From QHXQ01 sp036389395 (GTDB lineage: Bacteria; Acidobacteriota; Blastocatellia; Pyrinomonadales; Pyrinomonadaceae): a DNA stretch of 64,000 nt. The stretch spans positions 62,001 to 126,000 of the forward strand of contig DASVPY010000010.1 of NCBI GenBank assembly GCA_036389395.1, written 5' to 3'. Positions 1-9,900 of the stretch are shown one piece after another. A program made the position numbers and the translations under genes. Below the pieces are notes generated by a model that saw only the letters and a list, made by a program, of their open reading frames with translations, ran no database searches and was not told where the DNA came from. Each line of letters starts with the position of its first letter. Position 1 is the stretch's first letter.

Positions 1-210
1 AGGTTGCGCCCGGCAGGGCAGACCGCGCTGGGCGCGCGGGCGCGTGCGGCCGGCCCGCGGCGCTTGCCGACTCCCGCTGGCAATAAAGTAGTGCCCGCCG
101 ACAGGTTCGGTGCTAGAATACGGGCGCTCTCGACGAGACCCTCGCTTGATAACGTCCGGCGGCAACCAAACAGCACCGCAAAACCTGCACCCACAGACAG
201 GAGGTTTTCC
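1..210. other. Left-edge non-coding stretch
   Basis: No gene is supported here. The reading frame of the first gene is open through this stretch, but the codons read as arginine/alanine-rich GC-rich noise. A TAGAAT hexamer at 114-119 could be a -10 element for the gene starting at 211, but no convincing -35 lies at the right distance. Confidence 0.4.
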
Positions 211-1062
211 GTGTTCTCTCTCAACCAAAGCAAAACGTTTCTGAAGCTGGCGAGCGTGGTAGTGTTTCTGCCCGTGCTCGGGCTGGCACAAGAGCCGGAG
301 CGGGCGACTACCAGGCTGGAGCGCACGATCAGTAAAGTGTCGTGGCGTAAAGAGCCGATCAAGCTCGTCAAGCTGCAAACCAAGGGTCAGACCGTCGAGC
401 TGGGTAAGGCGTTCTCCGAGGAAGACGACTGGCTCAAGGGGCTGACGGTCACGGTCGAGAACGTCTCCGATAAGCCCGTCGCGCAGATCGTGCTCACGCT
501 GTCTTTTCCACGCCCGGCAGGGCCTTCTGAAACGATACCGACCTTTACCGAAGATATTAGTTACGGGCGTGACCCTTCGGAAATCTCGGGGGCCGAGACG
601 GAGAAGCAAATTTTGCCGGGCGAGAAGGTGGACATTAAGCTACGTGAGGTCACTCTACCTGCTATCAAGGGGGCTTTGACTCAACTCGGCTACCCTGAGA
701 AGACCACGCACGTGCAAATAAGCGTGTACACAGTGACCTTCAATGACGGGACGATGTGGGGCGCAGACACAATACTGTACCCCGACCCAACCGACCCTAA
801 ACATAAGATCAATCCTAGTGTTCCATTATCCGAACAACTCAAACGCCCATCAGACCAGTCTTCGCTTCCCTGCAAGCCGCCGCCGCCGTTTTTTCGCAAT
901 GTCAGCTTCCGTAACGCTAATGCGCCGGCCAAGCCGGACAGCGGTAAAGCCCCCTTTGCAAAGTTTCTGATGCTCCAAGACCCGACCTTACCTTGCAACG
1001 CGGTCTGGCTTGGTGGCCAATCGTTTACCTGTGGCCCCAGCGGTGGCGGTTGTACATACTAG
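211..1062 (+). CDS. Secreted protein of unknown function, probably the N-terminal part of a TAG-interrupted gene
   Basis: A GTG start at 211 follows a strong Shine-Dalgarno (ACAGGAGG, 195-204). The first residues (VFSLNQSK then LASVVVFLPVLGLAQ) form a Sec signal peptide with cleavage after AQ. The mature part is about 260 residues, with an Ig-like or beta-sandwich look around 'LTVTVENVSDKPV', and a Pro-rich, Cys-bearing tail (PCKPPPPFF; CGPSGGGCTY). I do not recognise a named family. The ORF ends at an amber codon at 1060-1062. The same frame stays open beyond it with coding-like sequence into the next ORF, so this is probably the first half of one longer protein (211-1830). Confidence is high that it is expressed protein sequence, low on function. 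Confidence 0.75.
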   Translation: MFSLNQSKTFLKLASVVVFLPVLGLAQEPERATTRLERTISKVSWRKEPIKLVKLQTKGQTVELGKAFSEEDDWLKGLTVTVENVSDKPVAQIVLTLSFPRPAGPSETIPTFTEDISYGRDPSEISGAETEKQILPGEKVDIKLREVTLPAIKGALTQLGYPEKTTHVQISVYTVTFNDGTMWGADTILYPDPTDPKHKINPSVPLSEQLKRPSDQSSLPCKPPPPFFRNVSFRNANAPAKPDSGKAPFAKFLMLQDPTLPCNAVWLGGQSFTCGPSGGGCTY

Positions 1063-1125
1063 CAAGATAAATACAGCGGCACCGGCTATCTTGGCCTTTA
1101 TAACGCACGAAAGACCATATCGAGC

Positions 1126-1830
1126 GTGCGCTGTGAGAAACCTGATGGCACGTTCTGCACGAGTACGATTATTAGCAATTTCAGACCCGACCCATGCAAC
1201 GCACAGATTGCTGACTGCGAGCCGCAGACCTGCACGAAAGCCGGCTACTGGTGGGCCTCAGACCTCTGCCAGTGTTGCCCCGACGCGGGCTGTGACTCGC
1301 CCATCATTGACATCGCGGGCGATGGCTTTAGCCTTACGGGCGCGCCCGGCGGCGTTAACTTCGACCTCGACGGCGACGGCACACGGCAGCGGCTGGCGTG
1401 GACGAGTCCCGGCTCGGACGACGCCTGGCTCGCTTTAGACCGCAACAGCAACGGCGCGATTGATAACGGCCAGGAGTTGTTCGGCAACCTCACACCGCAG
1501 TCCCCGTCAGGCAAGCCCAACGGGTTCATCGCCCTCGCCGAGTACGACAAATCGCAGAAGGGCGGGAACGGCGACGGCGTGCTGGATAACAACGACGCCA
1601 TCTACCCCAGCCTGCGCCTCTGGCAAGACATTAACCACAATGGCCTTTCAGAGCCGACCGAATTGCACACCCTCCCGGCGCTCGATGTCGCCCGTCTGCA
1701 CCTCAACTACAAAGAATCGAAACGAACAGACGAGCATGGCAACCAATTCCGCTACCGCGCCAAGGTGGACGACGTTCAAGGGGCGCAGGTCAACCGCTGG
1801 GCGTGGGACGTGTTCCTAGCCGCCGCTTAA
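1126..1830 (+). CDS. EF-hand/dockerin-like Ca-binding domain protein, probably the C-terminal part of the upstream gene
   Basis: The protein has a Cys-rich N-terminal part (CEPQTC, CQCCPDAGC), then 'FDLDGDGTRQRLAWTSPGSD', 'ALDRNSNGAIDNGQELFGN', 'GDGVLDNNDAIY' and 'WQDINHNGLSEPTEL'. These are DxDxDG-type calcium-binding loops of the EF-hand/dockerin kind seen in secreted and VCBS/RTX-associated proteins. The nominal GTG start at 1126 has no ribosome binding site. The same frame is open upstream back to the TAG at 1060-1062, and the 21 intervening codons (from QDKYSG) read as normal protein. I therefore think this is the C-terminal half of the gene starting at 211, split by a nonsense mutation, sequencing error or readthrough codon. 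It lacks its own signal peptide, consistent with that. Confidence 0.6.
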   Translation: MRCEKPDGTFCTSTIISNFRPDPCNAQIADCEPQTCTKAGYWWASDLCQCCPDAGCDSPIIDIAGDGFSLTGAPGGVNFDLDGDGTRQRLAWTSPGSDDAWLALDRNSNGAIDNGQELFGNLTPQSPSGKPNGFIALAEYDKSQKGGNGDGVLDNNDAIYPSLRLWQDINHNGLSEPTELHTLPALDVARLHLNYKESKRTDEHGNQFRYRAKVDDVQGAQVNRWAWDVFLAAA

Positions 1831-1948
1831 GAGACGGAGCGGCGAAACGAGAAGGCCACGCACTCCTGCGCGCCTTCGTCGGCGGCGCGCTGCAAAAACG
1901 TTGCAACGCTGTGCGGAAGACTAAGACGAAGGCGCGGCGGGCTGGTCT

Positions 1949-3400
1949 TCAGAGGTAAAACACGCGCGCGCGCCGCCAGAGGTTGCCGGGGATGGTGCCG
2001 GGTTCGGCGGCGGTGAGGAGGATGACGTGGTGCGCGCCGGGCGCGGCGGCGACGCGGTCGAGGTAGTCTGCGGGCGCGGCTTCGTCGTCGGCGCGGGCGG
2101 CGGCGAGCGCGAGGCGGCGCAGGGCGGCGTAGAGGTGCTCGCGCCCAGTGCCGTACGCGCCGGTCTCGTCGCCGATGGTCAACTGCACTTCGGCGCGCTC
2201 CTCTATGAAGTGCGCGACGAGCGACGCCGCGAGCGTCACGCCGCGCTCGAAGCGCGCGGCCGGCGTCTGCGCCGACGAGGTCTCATCCGTTGTCGCCCCT
2301 TGCGTGCCCCGCGTCGAAACGCGCGCCGCCGCGCTGCTCGTCGGCTCAGCCGGCGGCCTCGCGGGGTCGCCTGTTCCTCGGCCCGCGTCCGCGCGCAGGC
2401 GCGTGTCGAAGACGATGTGGACGCGCCACTGATCTTCGGTCGTGAACTCGCGCACCATCAGGCGGCGCGCGCGCGCGGTCGCCTTCCAATCAATGTGGCG
2501 CACGTCGTCCTGCGCCTGGTAGTCGCGCAGAGAGTGCAGGTCGTGCCCCGCGCCGCGCCGCGCCGAAGGCGAGCGCCCCGCGTTCATCGGCAGCAGGTGC
2601 AACTCGTCGCCCAGGGGTTCGGGCTTCGGGTAGACGACCATCTCGACCTCGCGCGGCGCGTGCAAGCGGCGGCGCAGGCGGAAGAGGCCGAACGGGAAGC
2701 GCGTGGACAACTCGAAGCCCGTGACGACGACGCGCCCGCGGCTGGCGAACGTCTGCTCGACGCGCTGCTGCCCGCGCGTGCGCCGCGGCACGTGCAGGAA
2801 GTAGGCGAGCGGGCGTTTGAAGAAGCGCGCGCGCGGCCGGCGGCGCAGGCGGCGCGGCGGCGCGGCGGCCGTCGCCTCCTCGCGGCAGCGCGCCTCGACC
2901 AGAATGGAGAAGGACGGCAGCGCGCGTTTCGTGTTGTGCAGTTGGACGAGGACGGGCGCGGCCTCGCCCGCGAAGATGTGATCTGGGAAGCGCGCCGAGA
3001 CGACCAGGTCGCGCAAGGACGCGCGCCCGGCCGCCCACGCGACGAACAGCGTCGAGGCGAGCACGGAGAAGATCAGGAAGAGCAGGTTGTTGCCGGTGTT
3101 GTAGGCGGCGAAGGCGACGACGAGGAAGATGCCGACGAGGATGCCGCCGCCCGCCGTCACCTGAAACGCCGGATCGAACCGCGACACCTCCAGCCGCGCC
3201 GACTTGAGCAGCGGCGGCACGACGAAGATCGTGATCAGCGCCACGAACCCCAGCGACACCAGCGCGCCCCAGCGCGCCGCCTCCCAGTCGCCCGTCTGCC
3301 GCGCCCACCACGTCACGCCCGCGGTCGCCGCCCCGCCCGCCACCATGAGCGTGCCCGCCAGCGCGCGCCACCAACCGTGCCAGAACGCTAACCTTGCCAT
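1949..3400 (-). CDS. DUF58 domain membrane protein (MoxR-associated)
   Basis: A 483-residue protein with hydrophobic segments near residues 14-32, 42-62 and 88-125, then a cytosolic part carrying the DUF58 hallmark 'YQAQDDVRHIDWKATARARR' near residue 290. DUF58 proteins have a von Willebrand A-like fold and are usually encoded beside a MoxR AAA+ ATPase. The pair is thought to act as a chaperone/metal-insertion or envelope stress module. The partner MoxR is at 4537-5514 on the same strand, but a putative effector gene (3444-4448) sits between them, which is unusual. A low-complexity Ala/Thr/Ser insertion occurs near residues 340-380. The start fits the hydrophobic N-terminus MARLAFWHGWW. The usual transglutaminase companion is not seen. 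Confidence 0.85.
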   Translation of the reverse strand: MARLAFWHGWWRALAGTLMVAGGAATAGVTWWARQTGDWEAARWGALVSLGFVALITIFVVPPLLKSARLEVSRFDPAFQVTAGGGILVGIFLVVAFAAYNTGNNLLFLIFSVLASTLFVAWAAGRASLRDLVVSARFPDHIFAGEAAPVLVQLHNTKRALPSFSILVEARCREEATAAAPPRRLRRRPRARFFKRPLAYFLHVPRRTRGQQRVEQTFASRGRVVVTGFELSTRFPFGLFRLRRRLHAPREVEMVVYPKPEPLGDELHLLPMNAGRSPSARRGAGHDLHSLRDYQAQDDVRHIDWKATARARRLMVREFTTEDQWRVHIVFDTRLRADAGRGTGDPARPPAEPTSSAAARVSTRGTQGATTDETSSAQTPAARFERGVTLAASLVAHFIEERAEVQLTIGDETGAYGTGREHLYAALRRLALAAARADDEAAPADYLDRVAAAPGAHHVILLTAAEPGTIPGNLWRRARVFYL

Positions 3401-3443
3401 GCCCCTGTCGCCCGTCAGCCCGACTCACCCCCGGACTATTAAC

Positions 3444-4448
3444 TCAACTCGCCTCCGGCTCGTTCGCTTGCCACAGCGATTCAAACTCCTGCTCGGCGAG
3501 TTCATAAAGGGCCGAGCCGGCCTTGGCCTCCCAGACCGGCGAGTAGTCGTACTTCGCCGCGTAGAAGTAAGGGGTCAAGACCGCGACCTGATCCGTCCGG
3601 GTCAGGCGGAAGTGCGTACACCCTTGCATGATGCGGCGCACCTCCACGCCGTCAATTTTCGCGCCCAACTGCTGGAAGAAGTTGAAGATTTCGCGGTTGT
3701 TGACCAACAGCGCCTCGAAGCTTTTCTGTAGCAGGTTGGGGTTGATCAACTGCGGCAGCGCGATGTTCTGATCGTGCATGACGAGCACGCGGATGCGACA
3801 GCCGGCGGCCGCCTTCTGCGCCGCGAGCGCGCCGAAGCCGCGTATGTCGCGCCAGACGTTGGGCGTGATGCCCATGGTCTCGAACACGCCCTCGGTCTCG
3901 CGCAGCAGGTCGCCCCACTGCTCCGGGTTGCGGTAGTTCATCGCGTGCGACACGAACCTGGTCTGGCTGTTCGGATCGTCGTCCGGCGCGCGCGCCGCGA
4001 AGCCCTCGAACGGGCACGCCGCCTGCCAGCCCGCCGCTTCGAGGCTTCGGACGTGCGCGACGATCTGTTTGACGTAGACCTTCTCGAACAGCGGGCGCGG
4101 GCTGAGGTCGTAGTAGACGCAGCGCAGGTCGCGTATGTCGAAGGGCAGCTCCTGCCCCTTCTCCGCGAGGATGATGACGGGCCGGCCGGCGCACTGCGCG
4201 ACCGCCAGCTCGTAAAAGACGTTCGGGTTGTAGCCCGCGAGCAGCGCGACGCAGAGGTCTTCGGTGAGGATGGCGCGGAACATCTGGTCGGAGATTTTGC
4301 CCGGCTCGTGCAGGTGATCCGAGCGCCACGCCTCGATGCCGCACTCGTCCATCGCCGGCTTGATGATGTAGTCGAACACGTCGTCGGCGTGCGCCCTGAT
4401 CTCCGTGCCTTCCAGGCCGATGGGGCTGATGACGAAGCAGCTTCGCAT
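3444..4448 (-). CDS. Putative defence effector: TIR/nucleoside deoxyribosyltransferase-like N-terminus with PLD-like/DUF5919-like C-terminus
   Basis: The ATG at 4448 is preceded by GGAG five bases upstream; a longer start would run into a GTTCAAG repeat array. The N-terminal 150 residues begin 'MRSCFVISPIG' and carry 'NPNVFYELAVAQCAGRPVII', a Rossmann-like pattern with a conserved Glu in YEL, as in nucleoside 2-deoxyribosyltransferase and TIR-like NAD-glycohydrolase folds. The C-terminal 140 residues have 'RIRVLVMHDQN', 'IDGVEVRRIMQGCTHFRL', 'TDQVAVLTPYFYA' and a terminal 'ELAEQEFESLW'. This order resembles DUF5919/PLD-like domains appended to regulators and effectors. The same architecture recurs in the proteins at 36566-37654 and 32955-33809. 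A role in NAD- or nucleotide-targeting immunity is an inference. No adjacent cyclase or Argonaute partner is visible. Confidence 0.7.
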   Translation of the reverse strand: MRSCFVISPIGLEGTEIRAHADDVFDYIIKPAMDECGIEAWRSDHLHEPGKISDQMFRAILTEDLCVALLAGYNPNVFYELAVAQCAGRPVIILAEKGQELPFDIRDLRCVYYDLSPRPLFEKVYVKQIVAHVRSLEAAGWQAACPFEGFAARAPDDDPNSQTRFVSHAMNYRNPEQWGDLLRETEGVFETMGITPNVWRDIRGFGALAAQKAAAGCRIRVLVMHDQNIALPQLINPNLLQKSFEALLVNNREIFNFFQQLGAKIDGVEVRRIMQGCTHFRLTRTDQVAVLTPYFYAAKYDYSPVWEAKAGSALYELAEQEFESLWQANEPEAS

Positions 4449-4462
4449 GGGGTCTCCGTTGG

Positions 4463-4531
4463 GTTCAAGGTTCAAGGTTCAAGGTTCAACGTCCGGCCAA
4501 CCTTGAACTTTGAACCTTGAACGTTGAACTT
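4463..4531. repeat. GTTCAAG heptamer array, inverted-repeat form
   Basis: Four head-to-tail copies of GTTCAAG (4463-4490) face four variant copies of the complementary CTTGAAC/GTTGAAC (4501-4531) across a loop of about 10 bases. A long hairpin could form. It lies between the MoxR gene and the effector, immediately upstream of the effector's ribosome binding site. Confidence 0.85.
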
Positions 4532-4536
4532 CCGTT

Positions 4537-5514
<978 letters not shown>

Positions 5515-5537
5515 GCGCCGGCCATTCTACAATAAAG

Positions 5538-5565
5538 CAGTAGGCAGTAGGCAGTAGGCAGTAGG
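5538..5565. repeat. TAGGCAG heptamer tandem array
   Basis: Just over three perfect head-to-tail copies of TAGGCAG (consensus GCAGTAG in another register), next to another heptamer palindrome. It has the look of cyanobacterial STRR-type heptanucleotide arrays. Confidence 0.8.
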
Positions 5566-5567
5566 GA

Positions 5568-5652
5568 GACAGTTCAAAGTTCAAGGTTCAACGTTCAAGG
5601 TTAGCTGCATCCTTAACGTTGAACGTTGAACCTTGAACTTTGAACTGTCTTC
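5568..5652. repeat. GTTCAAG heptamer palindrome
   Basis: The left arm (about 5568-5602) carries AGTTCAAAGTTCAAGGTTCA; the right arm (5611-5652) is its near-perfect reverse complement, around a short GCTGCAT loop. The stem is about 35 bp. It lies between the divergent MoxR gene and the pilin-like gene. Confidence 0.85.
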
Positions 5653-5799
5653 CCACCGACCACTGCTTTTAGTCCGCGCGCGCGTGTAGTAGAATTTGCG
5701 CATACTTGCCGGCACGCCGCGCCCGTGGGGTTTCGCATTTCTGGAACTGGCGGAGCGGTGCGCTCGTGTAAGCTGACCGTGAGGAGCGATAGAACTTTT

Positions 5800-6279
5800 A
5801 TGAACCGTACATTTAGAGCCAGGCGCGGCGCGCGCGGCTTCTCCCTGATTGAGCTGATGATCGTGATCGCGATCATCGGCATCCTGATCGGCGTCGGCAT
5901 CCCGGCGTGGAAGAACTCGGTCATCGCGGCCAACGAGTCGGGCGCGATCCGCACCCTCAACACCATCGCCACCGAGCAGCGCACCTACTACATCCGGCAC
6001 AGCAACTACGGCACCTTCGATCAGCTCATCGAGGCGGGCGCGCTCGACCAGCGCTTCGCCGGCGAGACGCCGACGGTCAACGGCTACACCTACACCGTCA
6101 AGGTGACGCCCAAGTCGAACAGCGCACCGCCCTCGTTCACCGTCAACGCCGACCCGCAGGTGGCCGAGGGGCTGACCGCGACCGGCAAGCGCCACTTCTA
6201 CGTCGGCTCCGACGTGAACAACGTCCGCGCCAACGAGACGCAACCGGCCACCGCCCAAGACCCGCCGCCCGGCTCGTAA
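5800..6279 (+). CDS. Type IV pilin-like protein (prepilin N-terminal cleavage/methylation domain)
   Basis: The leader MNRTFRARRGARG is followed by 'FSLIELMIVIAIIGILIGVG', a textbook class III/type IVa prepilin signal: cleavage by PilD between G and F, Glu at +5 and a long hydrophobic spine. The mature protein is about 145 residues, with 'AANESGAIRTLNTIATEQRTY' after the helix, as in small acidobacterial pilins and pseudopilins. The ATG at 5800 follows GAGGAG (5781-5786) at a longer than usual 13-base spacing. An upstream extension is open but would put 25 charged residues before the leader. It could be the major pilin or a minor pseudopilin; no pilus assembly genes are nearby, so the role is not decided. 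Confidence 0.85.
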   Translation: MNRTFRARRGARGFSLIELMIVIAIIGILIGVGIPAWKNSVIAANESGAIRTLNTIATEQRTYYIRHSNYGTFDQLIEAGALDQRFAGETPTVNGYTYTVKVTPKSNSAPPSFTVNADPQVAEGLTATGKRHFYVGSDVNNVRANETQPATAQDPPPGS

Positions 6280-6305
6280 ACGCGGGCGCAAACCGGCTCA
6301 CACCA

Positions 6306-6335
6306 CGACGGCGCGGCTCGCTTGACGCCGCGCCG
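6306..6335. terminator. GC-rich inverted repeat downstream of the pilin gene
   Basis: ACGGCGCGGC (6308-6317) pairs with GCCGCGCCGT (6327-6336) around TCGCTTGAC. It lacks a long T-run and overlaps the -35 of the tRNA promoter, so it may be a weak terminator of the pilin gene or a regulatory hairpin. Confidence 0.4.
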
Positions 6336-6350
6336 TGTGCTTGTTAGCAT
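6322..6350 (+). promoter_or_regulatory. Sigma-70-type promoter of tRNA-Val
   Basis: TTGACG at 6322-6327, a 17-base spacer and TAGCAT at 6345-6350. The expected start near 6357 is about 15 bases before the tRNA. Confidence 0.7.
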
Positions 6351-6371
6351 CCGTCCCACTTGAAAAGATAA

Positions 6372-6443
6372 GCCCGCTTAGCTCAGTGGTAGAGCGCACG
6401 CTTCACACGCGTGATGCCGAAGGTTCGAATCCTTCAGCGGGCA
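6372..6443 (+). tRNA. tRNA-Val (anticodon CAC)
   Basis: A full cloverleaf can be drawn. Acceptor GCCCGCT pairs with AGCGGGC. The D-arm is GCTC/GAGC. The anticodon stem CACGC/GCGTG encloses the loop TTCACAC, so the anticodon is CAC, reading GUG valine. The T-arm GAAGG/CCTTC encloses TTCGAAT, and the discriminator is A. The 3' CCA is not encoded. The length is 72 nt. Confidence 0.97.
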
Positions 6444-6471
6444 TAAAAATTCCCCCTCGCCTGCTTCAGCC

Positions 6472-6980
6472 ATGAAGCGCATACCGAAACTCCACTACAC
6501 GCAGATTAACCATTTCCTGTCGCTCGTAGATCAATCTGCTGCCCCGACGCCTGTTGGCTTTGGCAGGGGCATATAGGAGAACTCGGCTACGGGCTTTTCG
6601 GTATTAACGGTAAAACCTACAGGGCGCACCGCGTCTCATTCTTTCTCGCGAACGGTCGCATCAATGATGATCTCCTCGTGCTGCACCGTTGCGACGTGCG
6701 GACATGCGTCAACCCCAAGCACCTGTTTCAAGGCACGCCGAAAGAGAACTCACAGGACGCCGTGCGCAAGGGGCGGAACACAAAGCTCTACGGCGAGCGG
6801 AACGGGAAGGCCAAGCTGACGGCGCGCCAGGTTAAGTCCATCAGGCGAATGTTGCGGGCCGTGGCGGACGGCAAGCTCAAGATGTATCAGTACCAGATCG
6901 CGAGCTATCACGGCGTCAGCCCGGCCACCGTGTCTTACCTCAAGAACGGCGGTCGGTGGGACAAGCTCACTTCAGATTAA
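6472..6980 (+). pseudogene. HNH endonuclease, frameshifted
   Basis: The C-terminal frame (open from 6510) carries 'CWLWQGHIGELGYG', 'GKTYRAHRVSFFLANG', 'LHRCDVRTCVNPKHLFQGT' and 'KENSQDAV', the phage/mobile HNH_3 type zinc-binding HNH nuclease. It is followed by a helix-turn-helix-like tail ('YQIASYHGVSPATVSYLK') as in homing-type HNH proteins. The only good start, ATG 6472 (MKRIPKLHYTQINHFLSLVD), is the expected N-terminus but lies in another frame. The frames meet at CCCC (6542-6545), where one extra C would restore 'SAAPDACWLWQG'. The gene lies 28 bases after tRNA-Val. It is probably a decayed freestanding mobile nuclease, or intact with a homopolymer sequencing error. The catalytic His and Cys residues are present. 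Confidence 0.75.
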
Positions 6981-6996
6981 GTTCGTTCTCTTCCCC

Positions 6997-9900
6997 TCAC
7001 TTAGCCCACAGCGCGAGGTAGGCGTCCGCGATTTGGTCGCGCCAGCTCGTCCAGTTGTGACCGGCGGCGGCCTCGTGGTAGGCGACGGGGTAGCCTTTGC
7101 CGGCGAGCAGGACGCGGGCGCGGCGGTTGACTTCCCAGATCGGTTCGAGCAGTCCCACGTCCAGGTAGAAACGCATGGGCCGCGCGGCGTCGTAGGGCGG
7201 CAGCGCGGCGAAGGCGGCCAGCTCGCGCTCGTTGTCGATCTGGAAGGCGGACGACTGCCCGCCGACACGCGCGAACGTGGCCGGGTATTTCAACGCCGTC
7301 CAGTAGGAGATGACGCCGCCGAGGCTCGCGCCGAGCAGGGCGCGCGCGTCGCGCTCGGCGCGCGTGCGGTAGCGCGCGTCCACGAAGGGCACCAACTCCG
7401 TCGCCATGAACTCGGCGAAGCGGTCGTTGAGCCAGTACTCGCGATTGCGCTCGACCGGATCGACGAAGACGATGATGAAGGGCGCGACGCGCCCCTGAGC
7501 AATTAGTTGCTCGGCGACGGCGGCGGCGCGCGCGCGCCGGGCGTAGTCCGAGCCGTCCTGCAAGTAGAGGACGGGGTAGCGCGCGCTCGAACCGGCGTAG
7601 CCGGGCGGCAGGTAGACTTGCAGCTTGCGCCGCCCGCCGTCGAGCAGGCGCGTCGGCACTTCCGCCTGTTCGAGCTTGCCTTTCAACTCGTAGCCGTCGG
7701 CCGCGAGCGGCGCGGGCGCGTAACCGGGCGTCGTGAAGTAGCTGTTGAAGCTGCCGACGCCGTTGTCGATCTTCTGCGGGTTGAGCGGGTCGTCCGTCCA
7801 CTGGCCGTCGGCGATCAGCTTGTACTCGACGCGCGCGCCGCGCGGGAAGTTGCGCGTCAGGTACTTGACGTTCGTGCCCGCAAGCTCGCGCATGACGAGA
7901 CCGCGCGGCGTCCAACTCGTGAAGTCGCCGACGACCTCGACGCGCTTGGCCGGGCCGCGGTAGACGAACGTGACCGCCTCGTCCGAGACGACGGGCGCGC
8001 GCTCGGTCTGCTTCAGCCGCTCGACCTCGACGGGCAGCGGCGCGGACTGCGCCTCGTAAGCGCGCAACTCGTCCTTCGTCAGCCCGCGCAACGCGAAGCG
8101 CGTGACGCCGGTCGCGCCCTCCGGCGTCAACGCCGCGACGACCACGGTCGTCTCGCCCGCCGGCACGGGCACGCTCAGGCGCGTGAAGCCTTGCGCGTCG
8201 CGCTCAAGCTCGCGCGCCTCGTTGCCGGCGAGCGCGAAGACGCGCGTGCCCGCGCCGGGCTGCCCCGCGGTCGTGAAGGTCGTGCCGGCTTCGAGGTGTT
8301 GCAAAACTTCCCGGTCGGGGAACGCCGACTCGGAGACGCCCGCGTTGAGCGGCACGCCTTGCTTCAGGTAGCGCGCGGCGACGATATCGGGCGTCTCAAG
8401 GTTGCGCCCCGCTTCGAGGTTGACGGCGAGGCGGATGAACTGCGCCATCGTCCACGCGAGCGGCGTCGCCGACCCCGTGCCCTCGCCGAACGGGAACGGC
8501 CCGCGGGGCATATCCCAGACCTGTTCGGGCAGCATCAGCCCTTCGTTGGCGAAGCCGAGTATGTGGTCGAGGCGCGCGCGCGCCGCGGCCGTCTGCCCCA
8601 GCGTCAACTCGTACTGCCCGCGCTCGCCCGCGAGCAGCGCCCAGAGCCGGCCCTTGCCGGTGTACTTGCCGTCGAAGTTCCAAGGCCGCCCGTCGTCCAG
8701 CTCGCCGTAGCCGTCGTGGTTGTAGCGATACCAGGCGGGGCCGTTCGGCGTCTCGACCTTGATCAACTGATCTATGACGGCGAGCGACTTGACGATCAAC
8801 GGATCGTCGGCGCGCTTGATGCCGAGGCGGACGAGTTCGAGGAAGCCTGCGTCCACGTACTCGCGCTCGTCGTAGTCGTTGCCGCCGTTGCCGGCGTTCA
8901 GGATTTGCGCGTCGTTCGGGTCGTCGTTCTCGGTGATGCGCAGGTAGTACGTGCCGTCGCCGTGCCGGCCCGTGGTCGTCACCGTCCAGCGTTCGACGTT
9001 GCGCGCCCAGTCGTCGGCGGTGGCGAGGTAGATTTGCGCGGCGGCCTGCGCGTCGTTGCGGCGCGCGATCTCTGCGGCGCACACCAAGCCGGCGATCTCG
9101 GCCGCGATGGTCGAGGGCGAGTAGCCCGGCTTCTCTTCCCAGCGCTCCTGCGGCGTGCGCGGGCCATTTTTAACTAAGAAATCGGCGGCCGGCTTGACGT
9201 GCTTCGTCCACGTCTCGTTGTCCGTGCGGCCCAAGGTGTAGGCGAGGACGAGCGGGTAGGCGACCTCGTCGAGTTGCAGGCTGCCCCAGAAGGGGCGGCC
9301 GTCGAGCCAGGAGTTTTGCGGGAAGCTGCCGTCGGGCTTCTGCTGCACGCGGAACAGGTAGTCGAGCGCGCGATCCGCGCCCGCCTTGTCGCCCAGCGCG
9401 TAGAGGGCGGTGGCGACCTGATAGAGATCGCGCGACCAGACCAGGTGGTAGCCGCCGACGTTCGGCTCGTTGGCGTTCGGGCCGCCGCCCCAGGGCACGC
9501 TGAGCGAGGCGATCTGCGCGCCGCGATACGTCTTGTCCTCGTGCGCGCGCAAGGTCATCGCCGCCATGTCGAACTGCCTCTGATACTGCGGCGCGGCGCG
9601 CCTGAGCGTCGCCAGATAATCGTGCCAGCCCTTGTCGTACTCGGCGCGCGCGACGGCGAAGCCTTTGGCGAGCGAGGCGCGCGCGTTCGCCGCCGCTTCA
9701 AACTCGTCCTTGCCGAACGCGAGCGCGAGCGTGAAGCCGAACGCGTAACCGGGGCGCGCCTCGGCGACCTGCACGACGTTGCCGTCCGCCGCGCGCGCGT
9801 ACTGGTTAGCGATGCGCCCGTGCGCGCGCAGTTGCGTCAGCCCGTCGCTCGTGCCGAGGTAGCCGTTGGTCGTCGCGCCGAAGCCCGTGCTCGCGGCGAG

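Noticed and set aside
2027..3391. Long plus-strand ORF opposite the DUF58 gene (also 7507-9177, 9199-10446, 12751-13626, 13688-14773, 22256-24310, 25041-26153, 37864-39507, 42643-44460, 44545-46800, 52340-53632, 56451-58214, 58260-59471)
   Set aside because: All are antisense shadows of well-supported genes: Arg/Ala/Gly-rich translations, no recognisable motifs, created by high-GC third positions.
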